Source: Hormiphora californensis (lineage: Eukaryota > Ctenophora > Tentaculata > Cydippida > Pleurobrachiidae). Taken from it: DNA of 64,000 bases. The stretch covers positions 2,673,131-2,737,130 of the forward strand of contig CM035352.1 in the NCBI GenBank assembly GCA_020137815.1, given 5' to 3'. Every line of letters starts with the position of its first letter. Position 1 is the stretch's first letter. Below the pieces are notes generated by a model. The model was not told where the DNA came from, ran no database searches, and worked only from the letters and a program-made list of their open reading frames with translations. The position numbers and the translations under genes are program-made. Shown here one piece after another: positions 1 through 14,009 of the stretch.

Positions 1-3000
1 AAAACAATATCATCGAAGCTTTCAATACTGCTAACGTAAAAGGGGTAAGCGATCAGGAGAGTGATCCAGGATCCTAGTGTAGCCTTATCATATATATCAC
101 CACGTGAAGGGTTGAGGCATCAAGATCACGCACTAAACTGGCTGGATAACTCATGTTGGTTATGTGGTCAGGATATATCACATGGTAGGTAGTCATGAAA
201 TCGGTGATAGAAAACCCAACACAACGATTGGTTACCTGTACTGATACAGTGATGGCGGCACGCATTTTATACCCTTTACTCATGCGACATCCTGTCAGAA
301 GACGCGTTGCTGGGATTGGTTGCGACAGGACGAGACCTAGGTATAAATTGACATAAAATGCAAAAAGTCTAGTACATATAATATCATGTCTCTACCAGTA
401 CAAAAAAGAGTGAGTGGTTTGAGATAGCTGTCAACCAATATTTCTCACAGCATAGTGAAGGTAATTAAACCTAAAAAGGATCTGTATATCTTCATTCTTC
501 AAAGAAATTTATAACAAAGAATAGCGGAACATTAAATTGTTGGGAAATAATCATCCTATATAACTTCCCTTTTTCCTTAATAAAGTAAAGAAACTTTAGA
601 ACAACTGAGCTGAAATTGAAAGAACATTGAGCGTTGATAAAATCGAATTTATCGATCTGATTCGATCTTTCTTCAAAGAGAAGATAAACACATTTTCTTG
701 ATACTATCAACACTATTATGTAGTAAACTAGGAAACCAACTGACCAGGACCAAGAAGACCGCGTATAAGAGCGTTACTAACCCGGTTAGAACAATATCAA
801 GGACTTGTTGCTGATATAGTGCCGGAACCTAAAATATTTAGTTAGTAAATAATCGATTACTAGGATGTCGACTGTCGAGACTTGGAGATATCATCGTTAC
901 GTCTCGAAGAAGATGTTTTATCATGCGGTCTGTAAATTTCAGCTTTTCTTTCCTCTCGTTCTCTATCCCCCTCTCTCTCTATCTTTCTCTCACCTTCGCT
1001 CTATCAGTCTGTCGCATCTCAACTAATTTCGATCGTAGAAAGTTGTCATCGCACCACCAGCTCCCGTGTTTAACAAATTGACAGAACCCATACAAACATC
1101 GAGCAATAATTGTCATCAGAAATTAGTCAAAATAATTAAGTTGAGATTTGAAATAAAATGAAAACATTCATTTTTTTAGCGTATTAAGATTGAAATCAAC
1201 GGCTTAACTTTTTATACTAAGTGGCGTGAATGTACAGATGACAGAACTAGAAGTAAAATACTTGTATCGTGTGAGTTGCATGAATACTATCGACTTTATA
1301 CTAGAATGTAAGACGTAAGTTGTTTGAAAGGTGAGCAGGTTTTTATGCAATTTCGATGCGCTCGTGTTCATTCTGAAGTACTGTTCTACTCTCCAACTAT
1401 TCTGCAGTACCTCCAAGTGCAGTGACAGCTGTTTTTCAAATAGTCAATTAGAAGCTTACAGGGGGACTAGAAGAAGGGAAATAATTCATTACAGTACCAC
1501 ACACTCACACACGGGACGAGAATCGTAAAGCAACATGGGCCCTTACCATACTAGAGTTGTACAGCTTGCGTTACATACTGACAGCTTCTATATTTGTGTA
1601 TAACCATGTAGCAATTTTCACAACCAATCTCTCTTCATTCTATATTTTATTTCCTGAATCTAATAAACTTTCCCACAAAATCTCAATCCCTCTCTTATCA
1701 GGATAACGATATTTCATTTAAAGAGTATCGACAGTGGTTGTTCACTCAGCCGGACACCCCAGAGAGAACTGAGAAGTCTGAGAACAGGCTGGTAGCTCGA
1801 TGGAGATTGGCTGATGACAACGGTGACGGCAGATTATCCCTGTGAGTAGTAGACCCTCAGCTACCACGTACAAGTGGTGGTTTCCCGTGGCATGCTAGGT
1901 CGTGTTAAAGTGTCACCAGGCACGCCGTGAGTGTTTTTGGTTGGTTAAGTCAACCCTATTACGCTGTATATAGAGCTCGCGTGGAGGGGTAATTTCATTA
2001 GCAAAGTTTTTGGAGCAAGAAAAGGGCTGGTCGGGAGAGTCTAAACTAGGCGAAGTGTGTTTTTTAAGTGCCCTCACACGACATGACACTAACATCTACC
2101 AAAGCTGGGCGTTGTGCCTAATGCTGCCTCTTGAGGGCTTATTAAGAATCGCACTAATCTATGAATAAGACATAATTCAAAATTAGCTTGATGGCTATAC
2201 AGTGCTCAATCTTTTCAGAGAGCTATTAACACGAAAACCAAACACAGAAAATTCGTTTTCTTTGGTTTTCGTATGAATAAGACATGGTAGTTTAGTCAGT
2301 TGAACTACAAACAGAGAGATGGTTGGAAGTAGAAAGAGAGAGCTAGATCGTAGGATGAATAGTGACAAAACAAGACTAATGGCAACATATGAAGGAGTAT
2401 GTATGTAGTACATAGCTGTATCTAGCGAATTTATAATCACGATCTTCCATTCGTCCTATAGCACAGTTATCGACAGTATATTTAACGTGATCTAGAAATG
2501 ACAGGAAATGAGTTCACAGTATTTAGTTGCCACCACAAGTACAATAACTCAGATAATTTGACACTTTACTCGATATATGGGAGGTATATAGGGGCCACTG
2601 CAGCTCCATCCTTCAATATTCATATGTCAGAGTATTGTCCTGACACATATTCATAGCACTTCCACACTTGTTCCTCTGACTCACTCACATGAATTATGGA
2701 ACTTGGCAACATGCCCTGCCCCGGGTAGCGTATATGTTCCGACGGAACATACAAGCTGACAAGAGGGTACTGTCCTTGCCTAACACACCGGGTAAAATGT
2801 ACTACGGAACTTCCGTAGTACATAGTACCCGGTGTGTTAGGCAAGGACAGTACCCTCTTGTCTACCTATGATACACAGAAGCACAGCTACCTTATTCAAC
2901 AACAGCTACCATCAGGAGCTAGCTGCTAGACACATAATATTATCCACGTGCTACACTGGGGGTTGCCACTTTAACTTATAATATATGATTAGAACAACTC

Positions 3001-4135
3001 ACTGCTTCGTGTGTTTATGTACACAGTATATAATAGCACCGGGTATTAGGGGCAACAGAATATTAGGTACCTCATAGCGTCTTGACTTGATCTACCGAAC
3101 CCTCACAGAGCGCGATGTGAGCCACACAAGTCTTGACAAGAGACTAGTGAGCAGTAGGAAAACATAATATTAATAATAATAAAATGGGCTGGGGTGGCTG
3201 GTTGTGGGACTATAATATTTTCTCATTAGCTACATGACATATGACACAGATATGATAATTGACAGATCTGTGTCATGTATCATCTCTCTCCCCCTCTATC
3301 TCCCTTTCTCTCTATTTCTAACATCTCGATCTCATTCCAGAGGAGAGTTTGGTGTTTTCTATGCCCCTGATGAGCCACACCACAAAAAGATGCACGGCCT
3401 TCTGGTGGATGAATACATTGAGGACAGAGATACAGACGGAGATTATATTCTTTCTTTCAACGAATGGGCAGGTAAAGAAATGAGCGAGTCGAGTTGTATC
3501 GACTATCGATCTGATCAATTGATCGTACTGTACATTATCTTTACTTCTGCTCCAGAGACAAACAGGAATATTATGGCTAATATGGCAGCAATTATTGGCA
3601 GTTTAAAACATTTTCAATCCCCCAAAAACTTCAAACGAACTCCAAACAGGTCCCATTGTTGGAGATGATGACATTGGTACTGACGAGATTTGGGAGATGG
3701 AGATGAAGGCCCGGTTTAAGGATGCTGATGAGAATAAAGATGGGGAACTGCACCATCCTGAGGTAGAGCACTTCTTGTTCCCTCTTGAGGAAGATACGGA
3801 GGCGGACGAAGAAGCACTACATATCCTTGGTGAGCGAACTTGACGAGACTATCTTGTAAATGTACAATAGTCACGTGGTGTTTCTAGCTTAGTGTCATCC
3901 AATTTTCGTTAATCATTCATTAGTTCTGGCGCCGGATTCCTTGTAGCTAGGTACCAGCTAGTGGCTAGTGCCAGTGGTCAGTACTAACAACTTGTCTCTC
4001 ATTCTCTCAGCTGAGGTAGATGATGATGGAGATGGTCTGGTGTCCCATCTGGAGATGATGAAACACCTGAGGATATTTGTGGGCAGTCAGGTCCTACAAC
4101 ACGGCAAACTATTCCACGCAGCAGATGAGCTATGA
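1..4135 (+). CDS. CREC-family ER calcium-binding EF-hand protein (calumenin/reticulocalbin-like), 5' truncated
   Basis: Five exons are visible: 1-44 (cut by the window edge), 1702-1841, 3341-3471, 3650-3829 and 4011-4135. All junctions are GT-AG and phases agree. Joining the first two completes an EF-hand loop (NVKG, then DNDISFKE). Further EF loops are DDNGDGRLSL, DRDTDGDYILSF, DADENKDGEL and DDDGDGLVS. The C-terminus has FVGSQ shortly before a final HAADEL, matching the CREC tail (FVGSQ then HDEL), so the protein should be kept in the ER lumen by KDEL-type retrieval. Such proteins buffer Ca2+ and assist folding in the secretory pathway. The start codon and signal peptide lie upstream of the window. 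Which CREC paralogue it is cannot be told. The introns hold no other gene; the large intron at 1842-3340 contains a palindrome at 2758-2862. The 1-44 exon is the least certain part. Confidence 0.85.
2758..2862. repeat. Near-perfect hairpin in a CREC intron
   Basis: Two arms of about 50 bp are reverse complements and meet near 2810 (left arm starts gacaagagggtactgtcc). One small mismatch zone lies next to the centre. A second short palindrome around atatgttcc/ggaacata sits just upstream at about 2733-2752. This is likely a foldback or MITE-type element; it has no coding capacity. Confidence 0.75.
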
Positions 4136-4200
4136 GTTGCACACTGCAGTACAGTGCACTAAGCACTTTGACTTTGAGTATAACTGACTCTGAGTTTGTT

Positions 4201-4229
4201 TAGATCGTGTCATACTATGACACGATCTA
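4201..4229. repeat. Perfect 14-bp-arm palindrome
   Basis: tagatcgtgtcata is followed at once by its reverse complement, with one base between. It lies 66 bp after the CREC stop codon, so it could form a hairpin in the 3' UTR. Confidence 0.8.
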
Positions 4230-4548
4230 AACTAACTCATAGTGATTCATTACCAATACCATGGTTTACCATGAACTTGAAGCGACGTAATATTGCTATT
4301 ATCATTATGTAATTACTGAGCATTTTTCGTGCCCCGTAGATTTTACGGATTCAAATTGAAACAAAGCAATCGTTTTATTTGTCGTACGTTTAATTACTTG
4401 TGACGCGCGAAAACATCACAAATAAAAGCAGATTTGCGCGCGCACTACGGAGTGTTTTAACGGCGCGCGCTCGCGCTGAGAAACTGTTTTTGAACTTTTC
4501 GGCATTTTTTTAAGACGGCTGCGCCGTGCAAAAATTTCGAATTTCATC

Positions 4549-4700
4549 ATGAGGCCCCTCGGAAATGTTCAAGTCATGCACAATCAAGTCACGCCCACCA
4601 ATCACAGCTCAGAACGCACGGAGTGCTTCGCGCGTTCTGAGCTGTGATTGGTGGGCGTGACTTGATTGTGCATGACTTGAACATTTCCGAGGGGCCTCAT
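4549..4700. repeat. Inverted repeat with 69-bp perfect arms
   Basis: Left arm 4549-4617 and right arm 4632-4700 are exact reverse complements, separated by a 14-bp spacer. Ends begin atgaggcccctcgg. It is a small non-coding foldback element, probably MITE-derived and young because the arms have not diverged. Confidence 0.85.
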
Positions 4701-4710
4701 TGATGAGTAA

Positions 4711-4859
4711 AGTCCATTTTTTTTCAACTGTTCACCCAAAAACTGAAATTTGATAAAAAATTAAAATTTGGGTGGCGCGCGCTACACGTTAACATGTGAT
4801 AAACGCGCAAAATAATTCCGCGCACGACTTTGGGGGGTGAACAGTTGAAAAAAAATGGA
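4711..4859. repeat. Inverted repeat with about 25-bp ends
   Basis: tccattttttttcaactg at about 4711 reappears reverse-complemented near 4835-4859 (gggtgaacagttgaaaaa). The interior is AT-rich with gcgcgc blocks. It directly follows the 69-bp foldback, so the two may be parts of one composite element. Confidence 0.65.
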
Positions 4860-4959
4860 GTATAATGAGTTCATGACCGTATTTTAGGGGCATTTTATAC
4901 TCCGAAGTGTATTTGAATTAAATGAAGGTGCTAAAGAGCCATTCTTCAACCCTGTCCGG

Positions 4960-5180
4960 GCTGCCGGCTGTCCTCAGTCAGCCCGCAGGCTCAGGGGCGG
5001 TGCGCAGCTTGCAGCCGCGTCCGCCCATATGAGTCCAGGATCGGGGCGGAGCCCCAGTAGGGGGTAGAGGGCCGAGTCCCCATAACGGGGACCAGTGTAG
5101 GGGCGGAGCCCCGGCGGGGGTGTAGGGGCAGCCGGCAGAACCCCCGCGAGCAGGACCAGGGGCCGGCCCCTAAGTCCGAA
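4960..5180. other. GC-rich patch with short inverted motifs
   Basis: Base composition jumps well above the surroundings. The motif ggggcggagcccc occurs twice (near 5040 and 5105), and related g-rich and c-rich blocks repeat. An open frame exists on the minus strand (4991-5212), but its translation is low-complexity and resembles no family I know. Confidence 0.5.
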
Positions 5181-5941
5181 GTCCTAACACAAGTCAAGTG
5201 GAGATAAAACAAGTGTTATATCCGTGGTGTTCTGACATACTACATATTTCCGGGATGGGCATTATCAGTAAGTTGCTAGCCACACGGACCACGGTATAGC
5301 CTGTACCGGTTTGTATGTTCTAGATTTACCCTAGATTCTTATCATTTCAAGATAAAGATACGAACTGTCGTAAAACCTGTAAACGTGGCCTAATATGACG
5401 TACTTGTAACGTCACTTTTTATCTGTATTCTTGTTTTTTAGAGATTAGAAGCCTCCTTATAAATACCCTTTGCGCTCTACTGCTTGGAATTATTTGTTGC
5501 ACTGTTAATGTTTGGGTATGATATCCCCTCTTTCTTCTATCGTCCTGTGCTGTCTCTCTCTCATGTTCCCCTTCCCCAAAAGAGAGGGGACCCGTACCCC
5601 GTACCCAATGTTAATGTTATATTGTAACATTAGGGTGGTCCATAGATATTTCATATTTGTATTTACTGGTACTAACGTTTAAAAGCTTTGTGATAGTCGG
5701 AGCCATATAATTGCTACATGACCTTATTTCTGATGACCCGCCAAGGGAAAACCGTTATGAACTTCATCTATAGTAAAAAGTTTTGGTCACAACACCACAA
5801 TCCACATGGATTACGCTAATATATCCGCCCCTTTTTTGATATGTCATTTTATATTCCTTTTCCTCGACCTCAGCTAGCTTTGATCACAGTGGGGATCACA
5901 GTGGTTAACAACCCTCTATTCAACTATAGCAAATAGCAAAT

Positions 5942-6990
5942 ATGAAGTGCGGTGGTTCTAGTGAGGTTAAACCTGCTGATGCTGAGGTGAAGGAGATCTG
6001 TCAGAAGGTACAATTACATTGTGCTGAGCACATGAATTGCTTTGTTTGGGGTGGGGGATATTTTGACAAGAAGAGGCAGAAGATTTACTTTTGGTTTCTA
6101 TCCATCTCACATTTGAAATCTCTCCACAATCGATATTCTCCCTTTTTCAGATTAAAGGTGCTGCTGAGACCCACGCTGCTAAAAAGTTTGAATGTTTCGA
6201 GGCTGTCGAGTACTGCAGTCAAATGGTCGCTGGAACTAACTACTTTGTCAAGGTGAGTTGAAACAGAGAGTGGCAGTCACTCTCCCGTAGTTCCATAGAA
6301 TTGATTATCCCTCCTTCATTTATCTGCACTGTTGTTTCTCAATAAAAAGTTGATTTGCAAGATAAATGTTGCATGAAAACTGTGCTGTGAGTAGCCCACA
6401 CCCTTCCTTTCCTGCTTTTCTCATAGCCTATCCCACGCATCTAGAGAAGAATATTCTACAAATGGCACATGGCTCATATTTCGACTTTATTCAATCTGTC
6501 TCGCTGTTCATTCTCTCTAGGTTTCCATTCCTCATTCTCTGCCCTTTCACTTCTCTCACCTCCCGTTGGCTCAATAAGCCACCTGTGTGTAATGCGATCT
6601 ACCGTTTGAAACATCTCCCCAACATCTCACAAAAGAGTTATTGTGCGTACTGTGAGTGTGTTATAATAGTAGAGAGACGTTTGAGAGTGGTATGATGAAA
6701 AGGAGAAAAACGAGAGAAAGTTAGAGAGAGTGAGATAGAAAGAGAGGGCCCAAAGAGAGAGTAAAAAAGCGACGATAGACATTGGACAGAGAATATAAGG
6801 AGAAAAAGCCTACTATAACAATGGCTCTACACAATGTAACACGAGTGTGTCCTACTAGGTGAAGGTGGACAATGGGGACAGCCACGTCCACGTGAGAGTG
6901 TTCAAGTCTCTTCCCCATGCTGGGGCCGAGTTGTCAGTCCACTCCATGCAACATGAGAAAACCAGCGCCTGCCCCCTTGAATACTTCTAA
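5942..6990 (+). CDS. Cystatin-B/stefin-type cysteine protease inhibitor
   Basis: Three exons (5942-6007, 6151-6252, 6859-6990), all joined in phase 0, encode 99 residues, the usual stefin length (about 98). The N-terminal MKCGGSSEVKPADAEV matches the stefin start, with the Gly that enters the papain cleft. The first hairpin loop is QMVAG (QxVxG motif). The second hairpin is SLPHAGAELSV. The C-terminus is PLEYF, as in stefins (LTYF). There is no signal peptide, so a cytosolic inhibitor of cathepsin-like proteases is expected. A second exon of the same type lies 448 bp downstream (7439-7609) and could replace the last exon. The gene is convergent with nothing and is followed by alpha-tubulin on the same strand. 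Confidence 0.92.
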
Positions 6991-7438
6991 AGATATAGTC
7001 CGGGGACTAATTGCGAGGGGGTTTTGGGATATTTAGACGAGGTCTAGGACTATTTGCATTAACAGACTTTATTCAATTGTTTTCAACCACACTAAGAATT
7101 CTCGAGAAACTGGGTTACCATCACTATTATAATTGTATGTTTAATATTTGTGTGTATTACAATCTATTGGCATGTTGATTTAACCTCTTGTGATTTCTTC
7201 TGAAAAACAGAAAATGAGATCTTGCTGCATTACATGACTGACTCCCGCCAGGCTGACACTAAACACTACAGCTGTAACACACGCACAGAGCTACAGACAT
7301 CTGATACCACTATCACTGCCAGCGTGATCTCATTTTCTTGTTTCCCCGTGTACAGTAGCGCGCGAACGCCATTCCCCCAATTTGCAGACATGTCTGCGCG
7401 AAACTCACCAATTCTACAAATTCGCCCTCCCGTTTCAG

Positions 7439-7609
7439 ATCAAGGTGAAGGAAGGAGAGTTCATTCACGTGCGAATTTACAACACCCTGCCCTGTTATGG
7501 CAACGAGCTGATCCTCCACGGTCTACTACATCATCACGAGGGTGGAAGTGGACCAATTGACTATTTTGAGGCTCACATAAACCTCGATTTACCCAAATAC
7601 GATGATTAG
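7439..7609 (+). CDS. Duplicated terminal exon of the cystatin (alternative 3' exon or relic)
   Basis: A polypyrimidine/AG acceptor (cgtttcag) opens a 57-codon frame starting IKVKEGEFIHVRIYNTLP and ending at TAG. It is colinear with exon 3 of the cystatin (VKVDNGDSHVHVRVFKSLP), including the LP hairpin and a DYF near the end, then adds 13 residues. It enters in phase 0, like the exon it resembles. No matching first or second exon lies between 6990 and 7439. It is therefore best read as a mutually exclusive last exon, or as a remnant of a tandem gene copy. Confidence 0.65.
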   Translation: MKVKEGEFIHVRIYNTLPCYGNELILHGLLHHHEGGSGPIDYFEAHINLDLPKYDD

Positions 7610-9573
<1,964 letters not shown>

Positions 9574-9690
9574 GCAATTGATTGCATAATACTTGATTTG
9601 TACAAACAAGAAAAAATACTGTGTTTTAAATTTGTCTAAAACAATAACTTACTTCGTGTCACACAATTAAAAACCCTGCCCTAATGTTCA

Positions 9691-12600
9691 TTACAAATCT
9701 CCCAATAAATGGGCCGCCAAGTCCTCAGTTTCTTGCAAAGAGCTGCAATGTCTCTTTTCTTCAGGTTCATATTCTTCCTCTGCTTCTTCACTTTCCGACC
9801 CACCCAAAACTGCCGCAGGGGCTTCCTCTCCCCTTGCTCGTTTCCTCTTCTCTTTCTTCTCCTGCAAAAAGTGGGTTGTCAGGTAGGAAACCTAGTTGCT
9901 AGGTTACTACCGAAATTTAAACGACTCCTTCATAAAGACATCCGTTGACTCACCAGCTTCGCTTCCTTTCTCCGCTGTTTGGCGGCCGCCTTGTCCTCAG
10001 TGTCCCTGTCTTTCATGTCCTTCTGCATCTCGTCAATGTCGATACCACCTGGGAGGGTTTAGAGTTGTGCGAAACAGGCAATGAATGGAGGTAACATGCA
10101 CACCCGTGTGAGCGAAATATTGTGCTCACAGGTGGCAATGGTAAAGCAGATCCCTCGGAAACTTCCAGGAAGTCCCAGTTGGGTGCCAGCTGTGATCCTG
10201 CGTGTCATTTCCGAAATTGCAGGTCGAGTTGGTGGACGGATTCGGTGAAAGCGGGGGATGAGTTGTGCGCGCGAAGTGGTCTAACAAACAATACCCCGCG
10301 CGTCACAGACTACACCACCAAAAAGTGTGACCGATTCCCAGTCTGTCATAGGTTTTGTGCAAATTACACACACACAAAACTGTACAAACATTCACGGTGT
10401 AAAGTACCTGCTTTCGCTGGGTCAACTGCTGGTGTAATATCTACAAGGGCTGCAGCTGGTTGTCTGTCAAATGCTCCCTCTTGTGCCTCGACCTACGGGT
10501 TTTGAATTAAAGGAGAGGCCAGAGGGTGAATCCTAGAATTTGTCCTGTAGAAATCTAGAAATTTATGCAGTGGTTAAAGGACTCATAACGCCATTGTTGT
10601 TTCCTACTTACATTCCCTTCCTCATCAAAAGATATCTTAGTGTTAACTTTGATTCCCTTCTTCAACAAGGCCTTTGCTTTAGCAACTTTAGACTTTGCTT
10701 TCTTCTTGGTCTGTCTCGGCTGAAGGGCTTCCAAATTTTCAGTTGACAAAGAGTCCATGACTGTCGAATCTTTCTTAACCAGGATATCATCATCGTCATT
10801 TTCATCAGCAAGGGCACTGTGGAATGTAATGTTAGGGACGGGTTAGGGACATTGCGACTCCTTAGTGATGTCTTTTCGAAGTGATCAAGTTATACCTAAA
10901 AGCTTTCTTCGCTTCCTCTGCTTCGCTATCATGATCCTCCTCCCCTTCATTCTCTTCCTTTTCTTCCTCTTTATCACTTTCTTCCTGCTGAGGGAGATTT
11001 AAATCACAGTCCCATCACGGTTCAAATCACAGGATGGTATAAGTTGAATAGTACGTGAGGCCAGGGGAAGCACATCACATGAAAGTGAAAAATATCACTC
11101 ACCTCTTCCTCTTCACCGTCCCCTCCTCTTTTCTTCTCTGCTTTCTTCAAAAACCTCACTTTGGGCGCAGATAGCAGCCCCAAAGAGGCAGCATAAGCTG
11201 ACAAAGGTAGTTTGTTAACATCGAACACTGTCTTGTCCCGTTGAAGAAAGACACTCCGTACATAACTGTTAAACGTCTTCTTGGCCCAATGATGTACCTC
11301 CTGACTTTCCGCACACATTGATTGGACCTTCTTTTGGATTGAAATCTGGGCAAGGAGGTGGAGTGTTAGAGAGGTGGGGAATGAGGGTCCATCTAATCAC
11401 AACACCCCGGATATTATCCCCTACAATACCTATTATACTGCTCAAATCTAAGAGAGGTGGGTAATGAGGGCCTACCCCCTACAATACCTGTTTTTGTGGG
11501 TTGACCCTGATTTTGGTTAGGGCGACACCGTGTTTTTGTAGTTTATCAATGAACGCCTCCTCTGAGGGTAATATCATTGCCAGACTGTTCCCTGCTTTGT
11601 GGTACCGGGCTGTTCTACCCGATCTGAAGAGAGGTGACAACGTAAATATTAGTTGAGCACCGCGTTTAGCCCAGTCTGGTTTAGCCCCCTGGACACAATA
11701 GGATGAATGCAAAACCCCGGATGGCTCAGATATTATCATCTAGCCGAATAGTCAATCCTAAAATTCATGCGAATTGCGATTCATGTATTTCACAAACCTG
11801 TGAATGTATGTCTCTACGTCCTCCGCACAGTCTAAATGTACCACCCAATGTACTGCAGGTATATCAAGGCCCCGTGCTGCAATATCAGTAGCCAGTAACA
11901 CCGCTGCTGTCTTCTTACAAAACGACTCATAGATCCCCACTCTACGGAGCTGCTTCTGTTTCCCGTATAGTGCGAGGATGGGCACCCCAGGTCGGAGTTT
12001 ACACAGAACCGCGTTGTGGAACTGAACCTGGAGAAGAGGGAGTTTGAGGAACCGTGGGAGGGAACACTGTATCTAATTCTAAAAGCACATCTCTCACTGG
12101 TCCCCTAGTTAATACCTGTTTACAAGATGACATAAAAACGAGGATTTTGGAGTTGAGATGAGACTTGATAAACGCGTAAAGAACCTCTAACTTTTCTGAG
12201 AGGTCCACTGTGACATATGCATGAGAGAGCTGGTTGGGTGTTTTGTTCGTCTTGTTCGTTGACACTATCACACTCTCCTGAGAGGGGGACGGGGGTGAGG
12301 GAGCAGAACTGCTAACTTGTACTAACTTTTCATATACAGATGCAAGCCATGTGAAGGAGTTTGAACAATTCTAGAAATCAAGGAGGACGACAGTAAGAAA
12401 AAAGGCGTGTTATTGACAGTTCCCAGAGCACCTCACCTTCAGTGAAAGATTGGCAAGTTTGATGATACTGGGATTACTAAGGGTAGCAGAAAATAGTAGT
12501 GTTTGTCGCTCCTCAGGGAGATTCTCCAGAATGTACTTCATGGCGGTGGAGAACCCCATATCTAGTATCCTGTCTGCTTCATCCAGCACTGTAGGGGGAA

Positions 12601-13813
12601 TAGTGTTGTCAATTACACATTGCTAATAATTTGGTGTTGTTAAATAGTTGCTAATACCCCCTCTCGCAACCGAATAGAATTGATACAATAGTACAAACAG
12701 TACAAATACTGCTTAAGAGGAGATATATGTATCAGGGGGAAATACAAATAAGGGGATGAGAGTGTGTGGACGCACCACCTACCTAACATTTGCAGTAGAT
12801 CACAAGAGAAGGTTGAAGTTTGGTCCATGTGTTGGAGAAGGCGACCCGGTGTTGCTATGACAATATTAGTACAGGCAAGACGAGATCTCTCTTCTTCTAT
12901 ACTCTTCCCACCGATAACCAGACCCGCAGAGAAATCATGCTTGCATCCGATCTAGTGAGGGGGTTTAGTTTGATTCTAGATGATATAGCCTATACAGGAC
13001 GGTTAAATCTTGAAGTTCAAATCCTAGATCTCGAATGTAGAATACTCCCACTCATTGTGCTACCTACCTTTTTGAGCACTTCGTATATCTGGTATGCAAG
13101 CTCCCGTGTCGGAGTTATAACAAGTGCTCCCAATCCTTGAGATGCCGACCATTTCTCTCTCCACAACATTTCAAGAACAGGAATGAGAAAAGCTAGTGTC
13201 TTCCCACTTCCAGTAACGGCTTCTGCCTGAAATAATTGAAATAGATGTACAAGTCACATCTCTCAAGTTCCTGAGAACGGTCCTGCACAACCCATGTATG
13301 ACAATATCACGTGATTACCATATTTGTGCTTGTGACGTCATCAAACATGCCCAAATATGGTATGTCACTCACCTGCACGTCTGAGCCACGGAGGCAATGT
13401 GGTATGGATTGCCGCTGGATATCTGTCAGGGTGACAAACCCAGCACTCTCCAATCCCTCCTGGGTACGGGGCGCCAAAGGGAGGTCTGTAAACTTAACAC
13501 AGTTCTCTGGGTTTACCTGATAACGATTTGATAGTTTCAAAATATATTCTTCAGTACTGAATACTACAGAACTGTATTGCACCGTTTACATCTTTTTAAA
13601 ACACAACCCTAAATAACTCACCCTAAATATAAACTTCACTACTGATTACTATGATGGATACACCGTCTACTGACAAAACATATACTTGAAACACAACGAG
13701 TGTTCACTCACATGGGGGTACCGGGCAGTACATGTTTTAATCTCCTCGTCATATTGGTGCTTCATATTGTTCCTGGTACCCTTCGTCATTTTCTTCTTCC
13801 TCCCGCTAAGCAT
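9691..13813 (-). CDS. DDX10: DEAD-box RNA helicase DDX10/Dbp4
   Basis: Fourteen exons with consistent phases (from 13813-13712 to 9861-9691) give about 745 residues. Helicase motifs appear in order: the Q-motif region ([14 protein letters not shown]), motif I TGSGKT, PTRELA, GG, TPGR, DEAD, SAT, then [10 protein letters not shown] and HRSGRTAR. The region after the core ([19 protein letters not shown]) and the lysine-rich segment before [12 protein letters not shown] are diagnostic of DDX10. The enzyme works in the nucleolus in 18S pre-rRNA processing, in yeast helping U14 snoRNA release. The C-terminal half is charged (E/K-rich), as in orthologues. Start [12 protein letters not shown] precedes the conserved segment. 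DHX8 ends only 196 bp upstream on the same strand. Confidence 0.95.
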
Positions 13814-14009
13814 TCTACAGCTCTACAGATTGAGAGGGGTTATAGGAGAGGAATATAGTCTGAAGACTGGAGAGGGCCAGGGACAGTGGGTTATCAAAAC
13901 CATTTGATAGGGGGGTTGAGAGGAAGGTAAACGCTGTTTTGTGCCTCAAAAGTGAATGTAAAACTCAATAAAATAAACACACAGATCATGTAAAAACAAT
14001 AAGTCTCTC

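Larger units (their letters stand above)
4136..5941. other. Intergenic region between the CREC gene and the cystatin
   Basis: I see no gene here. The stretch holds three separate inverted repeats (4201-4229, 4549-4700, 4711-4859), CpG-rich segments around 4400-4520, a GC-rich patch at about 4960-5180 and AT-rich sequence leading to the cystatin start. Confidence 0.6.

Noticed and set aside
10122-10505. 127-codon plus-strand frame
   Set aside because: It crosses an intron and exon of DDX10 on the opposite strand and matches no family.
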